Shown piece after piece: positions 54,381 to 62,591 of a stretch of 64,000 nt of DNA. Source of the DNA: Paenibacillus aurantius (GTDB taxonomy: Bacteria > Bacillota > Bacilli > Paenibacillales > NBRC-103111). The stretch spans positions 5,555,501 to 5,619,500 of the forward strand of contig NZ_CP130318.1 of the NCBI RefSeq assembly GCF_032268605.1, read 5' to 3'. The translations under genes were made by a program, and so were the position numbers. The notes under the pieces were generated by a model, which worked only from the letters and a program-made list of their open reading frames with translations, searched no databases and was not told the origin of the DNA. Position 1 is the first letter of the stretch. Each line of letters begins with the position of its first letter.

Positions 54381-56147
54381 TCATTCCTCCTTTGGGACCG
54401 GCTCGCCGGCAGGAATGGTCAGATCGACCTTCATCCCGCCGAGCGGACTTCTTGAAAGTTGTAATCCATACCCTTCTCCGAATTTCAAACGCAGTCGAAG
54501 GTGGACATTAAGAAGGCCCGTCTTCTCCGTCCGATCCTGCCAAGTGGACTCCAGCTTCCGCTTAAGCATAAGCAGATCGGCATCGTCCAACGATTCCCCG
54601 TTATCTTCTACGGAGATCCGGATGTCCCCACCCGGCAAAGCTTCAAGCGCCATGAAGACGATTCCCCCGGATGTCTTGGACTTCAGTCCGTGCTGGTAGG
54701 CATTCTCGACTAAAGGCTGCAGGGTCAATCGAGGGATCCGAACGTTCTCCGTTCGCTGGGCATCACGTTTCAATCTGGCTTCCATCCGGCTGGAGAAGCG
54801 CATTTGTTGAATTTCCAGATAGGCTGCGGTATGGTTCCATTCCTCGTCCAAAGGAGCATCATCCGAGGAATTACGGGTTATGTATAGAAAATAGTCGCCC
54901 AGGTGCTGCGTGGCTTTGACCACGTTATCCACGTCGTAGCTCTCCGCCATGCGATGAACCATAAAATAGGTATTGTACAAAAAATGAGGATTAATCTGCG
55001 ATTGCAGCTGTTTAAGCTCTGATCGCTGAGCCATGATTCGGGACTCGTAAACCTCCTGGATGGATTGATGCAGCTTGTGAACCATGCTGTTGAACTGTCC
55101 GTACAGGTATTGAAATTCATCATAGTTTCGATGCTGAATGGAAATGCTCAGATCGCCTTTCTCTACCTTATGGAAGGCGCGGACCATTTGGCGCAGCGGA
55201 TAATGAATGAGACGGTAAATCCAATAAGAGAATGCGCTTACAACCGCCAAAGACAAGCCAAAAAGAATCCAAAACCACATTCGGTATTTGGTAAGGGGCC
55301 CCAAAATCTGATCTTTGGGAATATACAGGACGAGATCCATATTCAAAAGCTTGGACCGCTGGAACGTAACATAATAAATGCGGTTATCGATGGTAAGGGT
55401 GCCTTGGCCGAAGCTGTCCGGCAGCCGCTGCTGCTTAACGAACCGTTTCACCTCGGACTGAACGCCATCGTCCCGACCGCTCCACAGGGTCCATTCTTCC
55501 TTCTCGTTAAAGAGGATAGAGCCTTCCCCCGGCCCGTTCGTTATACTTCTCAAGAAGGCTTGAAGCCCGGATTGGCTCAACTCGGCTTGCAGAATATAAA
55601 TGGGGGGCTTGGTAGAATACGCGGGATCCGGATAAAACGAGTTGATCAGAAGCTTGCCATGCCAATAAGCGACAGGAGACAGCTGACTGCGCTTCAGCTC
55701 CTGAAGCTCCGATACCTCCTGGCCTGTCATTCCGGCCTCGTAATTCAAGGATAAGATGGTGGTCGCGATTTCAGGAAAATAAGCCTTGGCTTCCGCTACG
55801 TACAGGTTGGAGTTTTTCATTACCCAGAGCTTGTTTTGTACTCTTTTTTGTAAAAGCAGGATATCGTAGTACGGCAAGATGGGGGAGTTCGTTCCCAGCT
55901 TCATGACGTCGTCATCCAGCACGTACTGCTGGTGTAGCCGGATAATCCGTTCCGTCTCGGTTTCCAGCGAGCCCATGTTCGCTTGAACGCGCATCTGCAT
56001 GGAACTTAGGATCTTCTCCCGGACGCTCTCCGTCCCCATCCGGTTCATCTGCAGGCTTACGAGGAAGATCGGCACGATGACAAGCAGGAACGTAAGCAGT
56101 AATTTAGGAAAAATGGTCATCTTTCGCAGGATCGGTTCAAGCCGCAT
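54381..56147 (-). CDS. Sensor histidine kinase (YesM family)
   Basis: Membrane sensor of 588 residues. A first helix (about 12-32) and second helix (about 280-300) bracket an extracellular sensing domain; HAMP follows, then the His_kinase box Q-I-N-P-H-F-L-Y-N-T with the phosphorylated His near residue 388, and an ATPase domain with V-E-N-A-Y-Q-H-G-L-K-S-K. The ATG at 56147 is preferred because AAGGAAGG lies 5 bases upstream. It sits between GH2 and the regulator. The signal is inferred to be a saccharide. Confidence 0.93.
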   Translation of the reverse strand: MRLEPILRKMTIFPKLLLTFLLVIVPIFLVSLQMNRMGTESVREKILSSMQMRVQANMGSLETETERIIRLHQQYVLDDDVMKLGTNSPILPYYDILLLQKRVQNKLWVMKNSNLYVAEAKAYFPEIATTILSLNYEAGMTGQEVSELQELKRSQLSPVAYWHGKLLINSFYPDPAYSTKPPIYILQAELSQSGLQAFLRSITNGPGEGSILFNEKEEWTLWSGRDDGVQSEVKRFVKQQRLPDSFGQGTLTIDNRIYYVTFQRSKLLNMDLVLYIPKDQILGPLTKYRMWFWILFGLSLAVVSAFSYWIYRLIHYPLRQMVRAFHKVEKGDLSISIQHRNYDEFQYLYGQFNSMVHKLHQSIQEVYESRIMAQRSELKQLQSQINPHFLYNTYFMVHRMAESYDVDNVVKATQHLGDYFLYITRNSSDDAPLDEEWNHTAAYLEIQQMRFSSRMEARLKRDAQRTENVRIPRLTLQPLVENAYQHGLKSKTSGGIVFMALEALPGGDIRISVEDNGESLDDADLLMLKRKLESTWQDRTEKTGLLNVHLRLRLKFGEGYGLQLSRSPLGGMKVDLTIPAGEPVPKEE

Positions 56148-56175
56148 GTCCGCCTTCCTTTCCACCCGGATTTAC

Positions 56176-57945
56176 CTACTCGCGGATACTCGTCCCTTCT
56201 AGGACGGCTCTGATCTTCTCCAGCGGCAGCTTTGGCTTACGATCGTAGGTAAGCAAACCGTTGATTTCCTGCTCGACGTCCGTAAGCTGCGTATAGCAGA
56301 ATCCTTGAAGAAAGGGCGAACGCAGAGCCGGACGAACGACAGCCGCCAGCCTTTCGAGCAAATCCTCCTCGCTCTCCGCTGCGGAATAATTGATATAGAA
56401 TTCTCCGTGATTAGGATCGTAGCTGATGCCTCCGAACTCGGAGAGGATAACCGGCTCTTCCTTATACCCGTACCCGCCGGCCCACAGCATCCGGCCGGCC
56501 GGCCTCGATTCCAGCATCTGATCCAAGGAGCCGTACCGCTGCTGCAGGACCGCTTCTCTCGATTCGTAATCATGTACGGTCAGAAGATCCGTTTGGACCT
56601 GCTCCCATCCGTCATTGGACACGACAAGCCGGGTAGGGTCCAGCGATTTGGTCAAGTAATACAGGCTCATCGCATGATTCTGTTCACGGGCATCCGTCAG
56701 AATATGAGGAACACCCCAGCTCTCGTTAAGCGGGACCCAAACGACAATGCACGGATGATTGTAATCCCGTTCAATCGCCCGGACCCATTCCGCCGTGAAG
56801 CGGCTGACATAGGTTTCGTTGAAATCATGGGCGTTAGCCATTTCCCCCCACACCAGGAGACCCAATCGATCGCACCAGTACAGGTATCGGGGATCTTCGA
56901 TTTTCTGATGCTTGCGGGCGCCGTTAAAGCCCATTTCCTTCGTCCATTCCACATCCTGGCGGATCGCGTCGTCCGACGGGAAGGTCAGGATCCCCTCCGG
57001 ATGATAGCCTTGGTCAAGAACGAGCTTCATAAAATACGGCTGGTGATTCAAACATATTCTGCCGTCTTCAATAGCAATCTTCCTCATTCCGAAGTAGCTG
57101 GAGACGCTATCGACCGTTTCACCGTCCTGCATCAACTCGTAGGTAATGTCGTAAAGGTTAGGGTGCTCCGGAGACCAGTTCCTGTTTTCGTAGCCGCTAT
57201 GGCCGGATAGATCGATCGCACACGTGCTAATCTCTTGGGAGACCCCGACCTTAACTTCCGCGACGACCTCTCCCTTGAATTCTACTTTGACTGCCAGATG
57301 GACCTTCTTATGGGGGAGCTCTCCCCGAAGAAAAACAACCAGTTCAATGCGGTGCCGATCCAAATCAGGCGTACATTGAACCTTCTCCAAGCTGAATTCG
57401 GGAACAGGTTCAAGCCAAACCGTCTGCCAGATCCCGGTGGTCCGCGTATAGAAAATCGACTCGGACTGTTCTTTCCAGTATTGCTTCCCTCTGGGCACGG
57501 CTTTGTTAAGATGATCATCCTTTGCCCGGACGGCTATTACGTTCTCGCCTTCCTGAAGGGCATCGGTAATATCGAAGGAGAATGGCGTATGGCCGCCTTC
57601 ATGAGATCCGATGAATGACCCATTGATCCAAACGGAAGCCATGTAATCGACAGCCCCGAAATGAAGCATGACCCTCTTGCCCTGAAAAGCATCCGTCAGG
57701 GTAAAGCTGCGGCGGTACCAGACGATCTTGTGCATAGAGGTACAGCTTATCCCGCTCAGCGGGCTTTCATAACAGAACGGCACCAGGATCTCCCGGTCAA
57801 ACGGTTGTTCCGTAGAGTGCCACTTGTCCCGCTCGCCTACATTCTCGTCGTCAAAGCCAAACCGCCAAGGCCCATTTAAATTCAACCAGTCGCTGCGGAC
57901 AAACTGCGGCCTCGGATATTCCTCTCTTATTGAAGCGGTATTCAT
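56176..57945 (-). CDS. Glycoside hydrolase family 2 enzyme
   Basis: Cytoplasmic exo-glycosidase of 589 residues, a short GH2. A jelly-roll sugar-binding domain (about 10-175), an Ig-like domain (180-285) and a TIM barrel (290-589) follow in order. The acid/base Glu is in W-V-P-L-N-E-S-W-G near residue 405, and the nucleophile Glu in V-I-L-S-E-F-G-G near residue 499. No signal peptide is seen, so it acts on imported oligosaccharides. AAGGAGG lies 8 bases before the ATG. It leads the island transcript. Beta-galactosidase, beta-glucuronidase or beta-mannosidase activity cannot be told apart from sequence alone. Confidence 0.92.
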   Translation of the reverse strand: MNTASIREEYPRPQFVRSDWLNLNGPWRFGFDDENVGERDKWHSTEQPFDREILVPFCYESPLSGISCTSMHKIVWYRRSFTLTDAFQGKRVMLHFGAVDYMASVWINGSFIGSHEGGHTPFSFDITDALQEGENVIAVRAKDDHLNKAVPRGKQYWKEQSESIFYTRTTGIWQTVWLEPVPEFSLEKVQCTPDLDRHRIELVVFLRGELPHKKVHLAVKVEFKGEVVAEVKVGVSQEISTCAIDLSGHSGYENRNWSPEHPNLYDITYELMQDGETVDSVSSYFGMRKIAIEDGRICLNHQPYFMKLVLDQGYHPEGILTFPSDDAIRQDVEWTKEMGFNGARKHQKIEDPRYLYWCDRLGLLVWGEMANAHDFNETYVSRFTAEWVRAIERDYNHPCIVVWVPLNESWGVPHILTDAREQNHAMSLYYLTKSLDPTRLVVSNDGWEQVQTDLLTVHDYESREAVLQQRYGSLDQMLESRPAGRMLWAGGYGYKEEPVILSEFGGISYDPNHGEFYINYSAAESEEDLLERLAAVVRPALRSPFLQGFCYTQLTDVEQEINGLLTYDRKPKLPLEKIRAVLEGTSIRE

Positions 57946-58078
57946 CTCTACATCCTCCTTTATCCCATTTACCAGACTTTACCTTATAACCCTGTCCTCC
58001 ATCATGATACCTCCCATCGAACCGGAGGGGGTTCTTCTACCACAAAAGGGCCCAGACCACGCCTGTGCCAATACCAAT

Positions 58079-58095
58079 TCGTTAGTTCCCAGCCG
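58079..58095 (+). repeat. 17-base direct repeat, right copy flanking the sugar island
   Basis: TCGTTAGTTCCCAGCCG is identical to 44623-44639 and in the same direction. The bases before it (CAAT) make the sequence read CAATTCGTTAG, like the arm of the dispersed repeats at 18.3 and 36.8 kb. Confidence 0.7.
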
Positions 58096-58135
58096 CAATC
58101 CTCCGGCTTATAAAACAGGTTCGCCATCCCAAGGG

Positions 58136-58417
58136 TTATTCCTCATCCGGAAGGGACAAGGGCCCCTCCCGGTTCTCCGGAGACGCTTGATTCCGGTAGC
58201 TTCTGTACCGGTGGATGGCTAAAGCCAGATTCAAGATTCCGGTGAGAAAGGCGCACCCTAACACCATCCATTGAATCGGGGAGGGGCCGGCGATGTGACC
58301 GTCTCCCACCGGCCCCAGCCGGGGCCGATGCTGGTCCCAATAGCCGTAGATCACTCCAACGACAGGAATCAGGAGGGTCACCACGCTCGTAACAATATGG
58401 AACGTATACCGGTTCAT
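58136..58417 (-). CDS. Small two-helix membrane protein
   Basis: A 93-residue protein with hydrophobic segments at about 5-25 (H-I-V-T-S-V-V-T-L-L-I-P-V-V-G) and 47-66 (W-M-V-L-G-C-A-F-L-T-G-I-L-N), a Pro/Gly-rich loop, and a charged tail. The second of two adjacent ATGs (58417) is preferred because GGAGG is then 5 bases away. It precedes the sugar dehydrogenase gene by 28 bases on the same strand and may share its transcript. Unknown function. Confidence 0.6.
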   Translation of the reverse strand: MNRYTFHIVTSVVTLLIPVVGVIYGYWDQHRPRLGPVGDGHIAGPSPIQWMVLGCAFLTGILNLALAIHRYRSYRNQASPENREGPLSLPDEE

Positions 58418-58445
58418 CATTTCCTCCTCTCCGCTATCCGGCCGG

Positions 58446-59531
58446 TTACTTTAGCCGTAAAAGGCGGTCGTCCTCTTCGCCGGGGCGGCCCCGGCCGTCC
58501 GTGTTATTCGTGAGGACATAGATAGAGCCGTTATGCACCTGCACGTCGCGCAGCCGCCCCTCCCCTTCCAGCACGGGCGTAAGCTTCCGGGAGGCGGGAT
58601 CAAAGCGGAACAGCTTCTCTCCGCGAAGGGTAGCGACTAGCAGCTTGCCCTCTGCATCCACAGCGACCCCCGACGGAGCGATAGCCGTGTCCCCCGTCTG
58701 GTAGACGGGGCTGACCATGCCGTCCTTCTTGGCATCTCCGATGATATCGGGCCAGCCGTAGTTGCGGCCCTTCTCGATGACATTGATCTCGTCGTGCCCT
58801 CCCGGAGAACCCGAAGGCCCGTGCTCGGAGCTGTACATCGTGCCCCGCTTATCCCAGGCCAATCCTTGCGGATTCCGGTGGCCGTAGGAATAAACATAAG
58901 AGCCGATGAACGGGTTATCCTCCGGCACACGGCCGTCGAGCGTCATGCGGAGGATTTTGCCTCCGAGGCTTTTCGGGTCCTGCGCCAGCTTCTCTTCCCC
59001 CGAATCCCCTGTCGTGATATACAGCAGCCGGTCCGGCCCGATCGCGAGCCGCCCGCCGTTATGGTTGATCCCGCCGGGTATGCCCTCCAGCAGCGCCTTT
59101 TGCTCTTCCCAGCTTCCGTTCTTCTCCTGAAGAAGCACGACGCGGTTGAGCGTCCGGTTCCCCTCCTGGTAAGTGTGATACGCATAGGCCAGCCGGGACT
59201 GGGCAAAATCCGGCGCCAGCTGAAGGCCGAGGAAGCCTCCCTCCCCGCCTTTCTTGACGGGTTTCTTCAGCTTAACCTCGGCCCGCTGGACCGAGCCCCC
59301 GCTGATCCGGACGATAGTCCCTTCCCGTTCGCTCACGTAGAGGGTGTCCCCATCGAATTGAAGGGACCAGGGCGTCCGAAGCTTGGTCGCTATGACCTCA
59401 TATTTGGGGGAAGCAGAGGGCTTCCCCGTGGAGGCTGCTGGCGGGGCGGCAGCCGGATCGTCCCTCGACAGGCAGGCGGTTCCGGTTGACAGCAGCAAAG
59501 CGGCGGCAAGAAGCGGTTTTAACGCGTTCAT
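58446..59531 (-). CDS. PQQ-type glucose/sorbosone dehydrogenase-like protein, exported
   Basis: A 361-residue exported six-bladed propeller oxidoreductase of the Gdh-B/YliI group. The signal L-L-A-A-A-L-L-L-S-T-G-T-A-C has a Cys near residue 20, but the lipobox lacks the usual Leu at -3, so lipidation is uncertain. Family motifs include L-R-T-P-W-S-L near residue 50, N-H-N-G-G-R-L near residue 154, Y-G-H-R-N-P-Q-G-L near residue 216 and G-P-S-G-S-P-G-G-H-D-E-I-N. It may oxidise sugars at the surface if PQQ is available; no PQQ synthesis genes are here. Confidence 0.88.
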   Translation of the reverse strand: MNALKPLLAAALLLSTGTACLSRDDPAAAPPAASTGKPSASPKYEVIATKLRTPWSLQFDGDTLYVSEREGTIVRISGGSVQRAEVKLKKPVKKGGEGGFLGLQLAPDFAQSRLAYAYHTYQEGNRTLNRVVLLQEKNGSWEEQKALLEGIPGGINHNGGRLAIGPDRLLYITTGDSGEEKLAQDPKSLGGKILRMTLDGRVPEDNPFIGSYVYSYGHRNPQGLAWDKRGTMYSSEHGPSGSPGGHDEINVIEKGRNYGWPDIIGDAKKDGMVSPVYQTGDTAIAPSGVAVDAEGKLLVATLRGEKLFRFDPASRKLTPVLEGEGRLRDVQVHNGSIYVLTNNTDGRGRPGEEDDRLLRLK

Positions 59532-59613
59532 GAGGGTCCCTCCTATCGAATGTCGGCTTGTCTTTTTTGGGAATGAACGGCTCCTTGGAGAGCTTGCTAC
59601 CCGTATATGGGAG

Positions 59614-59817
59614 CTACTTTCGGACGATGAGATAGGTGATAAGAAATGTGAGCTGCAGCGACAGAACGATCCCGATGGCCATGAGCTCGCCCGTATCTCC
59701 CGGTCCGTCCAGCAGGCCGACCAGACCCAAGTACAGGATAAGGTTCAGAATGATTAAACTCATGAAAATCGCAAACCCTCTGACGATTCGTTCGTTCCGT
59801 CTCGAAACCGGCGGCAT
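59614..59817 (-). CDS. Small two-helix membrane protein
   Basis: A 67-residue protein with basic start (V-S-R-R-N-E-R-I-V-R), a helix (about 14-36), a short acidic turn and a second helix (46-64) ending V-R-K. GGGGGA lies about 6 bases before the ATG, and the frame is clean. It sits alone, 89 bases after the DUF1801 gene. Function unknown. Confidence 0.6.
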   Translation of the reverse strand: MPPVSRRNERIVRGFAIFMSLIILNLILYLGLVGLLDGPGDTGELMAIGIVLSLQLTFLITYLIVRK

Positions 59818-59905
59818 ACTCGTCCCCCTTTGCCCGTCAGGGCTGGTTTCCCTCCCTACAGCTTACCTGGCAAGTTTTTTTCTTAGAACTAATGGCTGGG
59901 TTAAA

Positions 59906-60352
59906 TCACTCGGGTGGGAAGGATCCAGCCGCCTCCACCCACCGGGTAACCAGGTCTGCCAGCTTGTCTCTCTTGGCCCTCACGTCTTCCCTATCGGTGA
60001 AGGGAAGGATGGCCCGGTCGGGTGACGCCCACTCCAAGAGACCGTAAGGATCCTCGATGAGCGACCCTTCTCCCGCAGCCGTTCTCTTCTTGGCCCCGCA
60101 GTGAAAAATAAGCCGGAAAAAGCCTTTTCCCTGCAGGTTAAAGGTGATCCGGTCCTCTCCGTTCCAGCAGAAGCTGGGGGCGTTCCACTTGATATGCTCC
60201 GTTAACGGCGGATAGGCGGCCAGCACCAGACGGCGGACCTCTTCGATTTCGGCCTTCCTAGGATGCTCCAGACGGTCCAGAAATTCGGCAACCTCCTCGG
60301 CCCCCGTCCGCCTGCCGCTTTTGGCAGGTTTCGCTTCGGAATTTTGGGACAT
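59906..60352 (-). CDS. DUF1801 (YdhG/frataxin-like) protein
   Basis: A 148-residue cytoplasmic protein. The DUF1801 pattern is visible from residue 30: R-L-V-L-A-A-Y-P-P-L-T-E-H-I-K-W-N-A-P-S-F, then F-H-C-G and a closing helix. The family resembles bacterial frataxins in fold, and YdhG has been linked to iron supply for heme synthesis, but no metal site can be proved here. The first 20 residues are a basic, polar leader. The ATG has AAGGAGG-like purines about 8 bases upstream. It is monocistronic. Confidence 0.82.
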   Translation of the reverse strand: MSQNSEAKPAKSGRRTGAEEVAEFLDRLEHPRKAEIEEVRRLVLAAYPPLTEHIKWNAPSFCWNGEDRITFNLQGKGFFRLIFHCGAKKRTAAGEGSLIEDPYGLLEWASPDRAILPFTDREDVRAKRDKLADLVTRWVEAAGSFPPE

Positions 60353-60470
60353 GGCTTCGGCCTCCTTTTCCTTACCTCATTAATCAAGTAATATCCATTT
60401 TGTGGTAAACTGTGCTTATTCCGGCTTAGCTGCTAAACAGACGATGGAACTCAGGAAAGGAGGAGAACCC

Positions 60471-60869
60471 CTGAAACGGAAACCCTTGCTGGCCGCCGCG
60501 ACGCATCCTTGCCTCACCGCCATGCTGCTGGCCGTTCTGTCCACCTACGCCGCCTTCCGGCTGGACGCAGCGGAGGACCAAGGCCCGCTCGTGCTGACTT
60601 CCGGCGAAACCTTCATGGCCGGGCTGTTTCTTGCTCTGGCTATCCTTTATACCATTTATCTGCTGGTTTTATCCGTCCCCGCGCTCCTTATGGCACCTTA
60701 CCCCGTCAGTAGAAAAACAAGGCTGCTGGTTTACTTGGCCGCCGCCACCGCTGCCGGGATAGGGATTCCTGCCGTTCCGGACCGCTTCGCTCCCCTTTTT
60801 CCGGTTTCGGCTCTGCTCTTTTATCTGGCGGATTCGCTCCGTCTCTCCTTACTAAACCAACCGAGGTGA
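60471..60869 (+). CDS. Small four-helix membrane protein, probable CTG start
   Basis: A 132-residue integral membrane protein (K-R-K-P-L-L-A-A-A-T-H-P at the start, helices at about 14-32, 45-68, 75-92, 103-122). The only well-placed ribosome site, AAAGGAGG at 60456-60463, is followed 7 bases later by CTG at 60471. Upstream in-frame ATGs at 60444 and 60402 have no such site, but 60444 would also yield a plausible protein (141 residues). It ends 4 bases before the VanW-family gene, so both are probably one operon. Function unknown. Confidence 0.6.
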   Translation: MKRKPLLAAATHPCLTAMLLAVLSTYAAFRLDAAEDQGPLVLTSGETFMAGLFLALAILYTIYLLVLSVPALLMAPYPVSRKTRLLVYLAAATAAGIGIPAVPDRFAPLFPVSALLFYLADSLRLSLLNQPR

Positions 60870-60873
60870 CTTT

Positions 60874-61686
60874 ATGCCCGCAACCGGTAACCGTTCTCCC
60901 CTTCGAATGAAGCTGGGGGTTCTCTATTTTCGCACCAAGCGCAGGGCCAAGTGGCTTCTTTCCCGATCGGCTCGCTATGCTCGGTACCGCAGCGCCGGCC
61001 GGCTTCCTTATCAGGCGGCGTCCCACGAAACCATTCTTCTCCGGAAGCTGGCCAACGTGGACATGTGGATGCAGCACAACAAGGTAAAAAATCTGGCGCT
61101 CGCCGCTCAGCGAATGGACGGACTGATTCTTAAGCCCGGCGAAACCTTCTCCTATTGGCGGACCATCGGCAAGCCTACCCGCAGCAAAGGGTACCTGGAC
61201 GGAATGCTGCTGCAGAGCGGGCAGGTACGTTCAGGAGTGGGAGGAGGACTGTGCCAGCTCTCCAACCTCATCTACTGGATGACCCTGCACACTCCGCTTA
61301 CCGTGACGGAACGCCACCGCCACAGCTATGATGTGTTCCCGGATTCCGGCCGCAGCCAGCCGTTCGGCAGCGGGGCCACCTGCTATTACAATTACATCGA
61401 CCTGCAGATCCGCAACGATACCGATGCGGAGTACCAGCTGGGCGTACGGCTGACCGACACCCATCTGACAGGGGAATGGCGCAGTGCGTCCCCGCCTCTT
61501 TACCGCTACGAAATCGTGGAGAAAAACCACCGGATGGCCCATGAATTCGGCGTCGGCTACGTGAGAAGCAACGAAATCTGGCGGCGGGTGCAGAACCGCA
61601 GCGGAGATCTGCTGAGGGAAGAGCCCGTTACATCAAACCGGGCCATCATGATGTATGATCCTTCCCTGCCGCCTGCTGGGGAATAA
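60874..61686 (+). CDS. VanW family protein
   Basis: A 270-residue protein of the VanW group, whose role is unknown outside its occurrence in some vancomycin-resistance clusters. The family domain is clear: G-L-I-L-K-P-G-E-T-F-S-Y-W near residue 86, G-V-G-G-G-L-C-Q-L-S-N-L-I near residue 121 with conserved Cys, and R-H-R-H-S-Y-D-V-F-P-D near residue 150. No membrane segment or anchor is evident and no other resistance gene is present, so it should not be read as a resistance factor. GAGGTGACTTT ATG is a good site. Confidence 0.9.
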   Translation: MPATGNRSPLRMKLGVLYFRTKRRAKWLLSRSARYARYRSAGRLPYQAASHETILLRKLANVDMWMQHNKVKNLALAAQRMDGLILKPGETFSYWRTIGKPTRSKGYLDGMLLQSGQVRSGVGGGLCQLSNLIYWMTLHTPLTVTERHRHSYDVFPDSGRSQPFGSGATCYYNYIDLQIRNDTDAEYQLGVRLTDTHLTGEWRSASPPLYRYEIVEKNHRMAHEFGVGYVRSNEIWRRVQNRSGDLLREEPVTSNRAIMMYDPSLPPAGE

Positions 61687-61806
61687 AGCAAAACGGCAGG
61701 ATGCCAAAAGGCCGCTGTGGTTTCTTTATGCTGGGCAGGCAGGGGCGGGCTGTGCTAGCCTTGGGTAAGGCCGCCGTGCCTTACCCTCCAAGCTACGGAT
61801 AAGCTA

Positions 61807-62355
61807 CTACCCCTTCTCCTGCAGAGCCCGGGCCATCTCGCTAAGCTTCCGGACCGTATTCCAGTTGCGGGTCGTCGAGATTTTCCCCAGCTTCTGCATG
61901 GCGGCGGCCAGCTTGGAATCCACAATGCGCCGGCGGAACAGAAAATAAATCTCCCGTCCGCAGACAGTGTACTCGTCATCCTCCCGATCGCAATTCGCTA
62001 AGAGGGAGACGGCCTTCGGCGCCGCCTCTTCCGTCAGACACGTCAGATGGATGCTGTCCACCTCCCCGAGAGGGACCTCCGCGTACGGGCATTCCGCGAT
62101 AATCCTCTCCCATTCCTCCGCCGTTCGCAGAACGACCGTAATCGTCAAGCCGAAGGCCGTATGGATGATCCCCTCAATCCTCTCCCGTAGGACGTCAGCG
62201 CTTAATTCCGAGCGGAACAAAATGTTGCCGCTCTGGATATACGTCTGAACGTCGGTTAGGCCGGCTTCTTCCAGCACCTTCCTAAGCTCGGCCATCTTAA
62301 TCTTGTTATGTCCGCTTACGTTAATGCCCCTTAACAGGGCTATGTAGATGCTCAT
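61807..62355 (-). CDS. DUF1697 family protein
   Basis: A 182-residue cytoplasmic protein matching DUF1697: Y-I-A-L-L-R-G-I-N-V-S-G-H-N-K-I near the start, T-Y-I-Q-S-G-N-I-L-F near residue 38 and the closing T-T-R-N-W-N-T-V-R-K-L. The family is widespread and uncharacterised. GAGGAACGG precedes the ATG at 62355; the frame is open 80 codons upstream but without family similarity. It is monocistronic. Confidence 0.88.
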   Translation of the reverse strand: MSIYIALLRGINVSGHNKIKMAELRKVLEEAGLTDVQTYIQSGNILFRSELSADVLRERIEGIIHTAFGLTITVVLRTAEEWERIIAECPYAEVPLGEVDSIHLTCLTEEAAPKAVSLLANCDREDDEYTVCGREIYFLFRRRIVDSKLAAAMQKLGKISTTRNWNTVRKLSEMARALQEKG

Positions 62356-62432
62356 CCGTTCCTCGTCTCCTTGCCGCCCTCTCTCAGAGAGGTTTTCCTT
62401 ATTATACCAGCAATCCCTGCAGGAGCCTATGA

Positions 62433-62486
62433 AAAGGAACAGCACCGCCTCGGCCGGGTGGCCGATGAGGCGGTGCTGTTCTTTTG
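62433..62486. terminator. Strong intrinsic terminator after the ECF42-type sigma gene
   Basis: GAACAGCACCGCCTC (62437-62451) pairs with GAGGCGGTGCTGTTC (62467-62481), with an inner GGCC/GGCC stem. T-rich tracts follow on both strands; on the minus strand it ends the sigma gene transcript. Confidence 0.92.
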
Positions 62487-62591
62487 GCTTGCTCAGATTA
62501 GCTTTCACAGATGGTTTGGGAAAAGCCGATTTCCAAGCAGGCCGCCCGCCCCCAATATCCGTGCCCCGTACAGGGCTCCCAAAGAGCGGCC

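Noticed and set aside
60874-61686. Vancomycin-resistance gene
   Set aside because: Only the VanW-like domain is present; no vanHAX, ligase or VanRS-type genes lie nearby, and VanW proteins are widespread in sensitive Bacillota.
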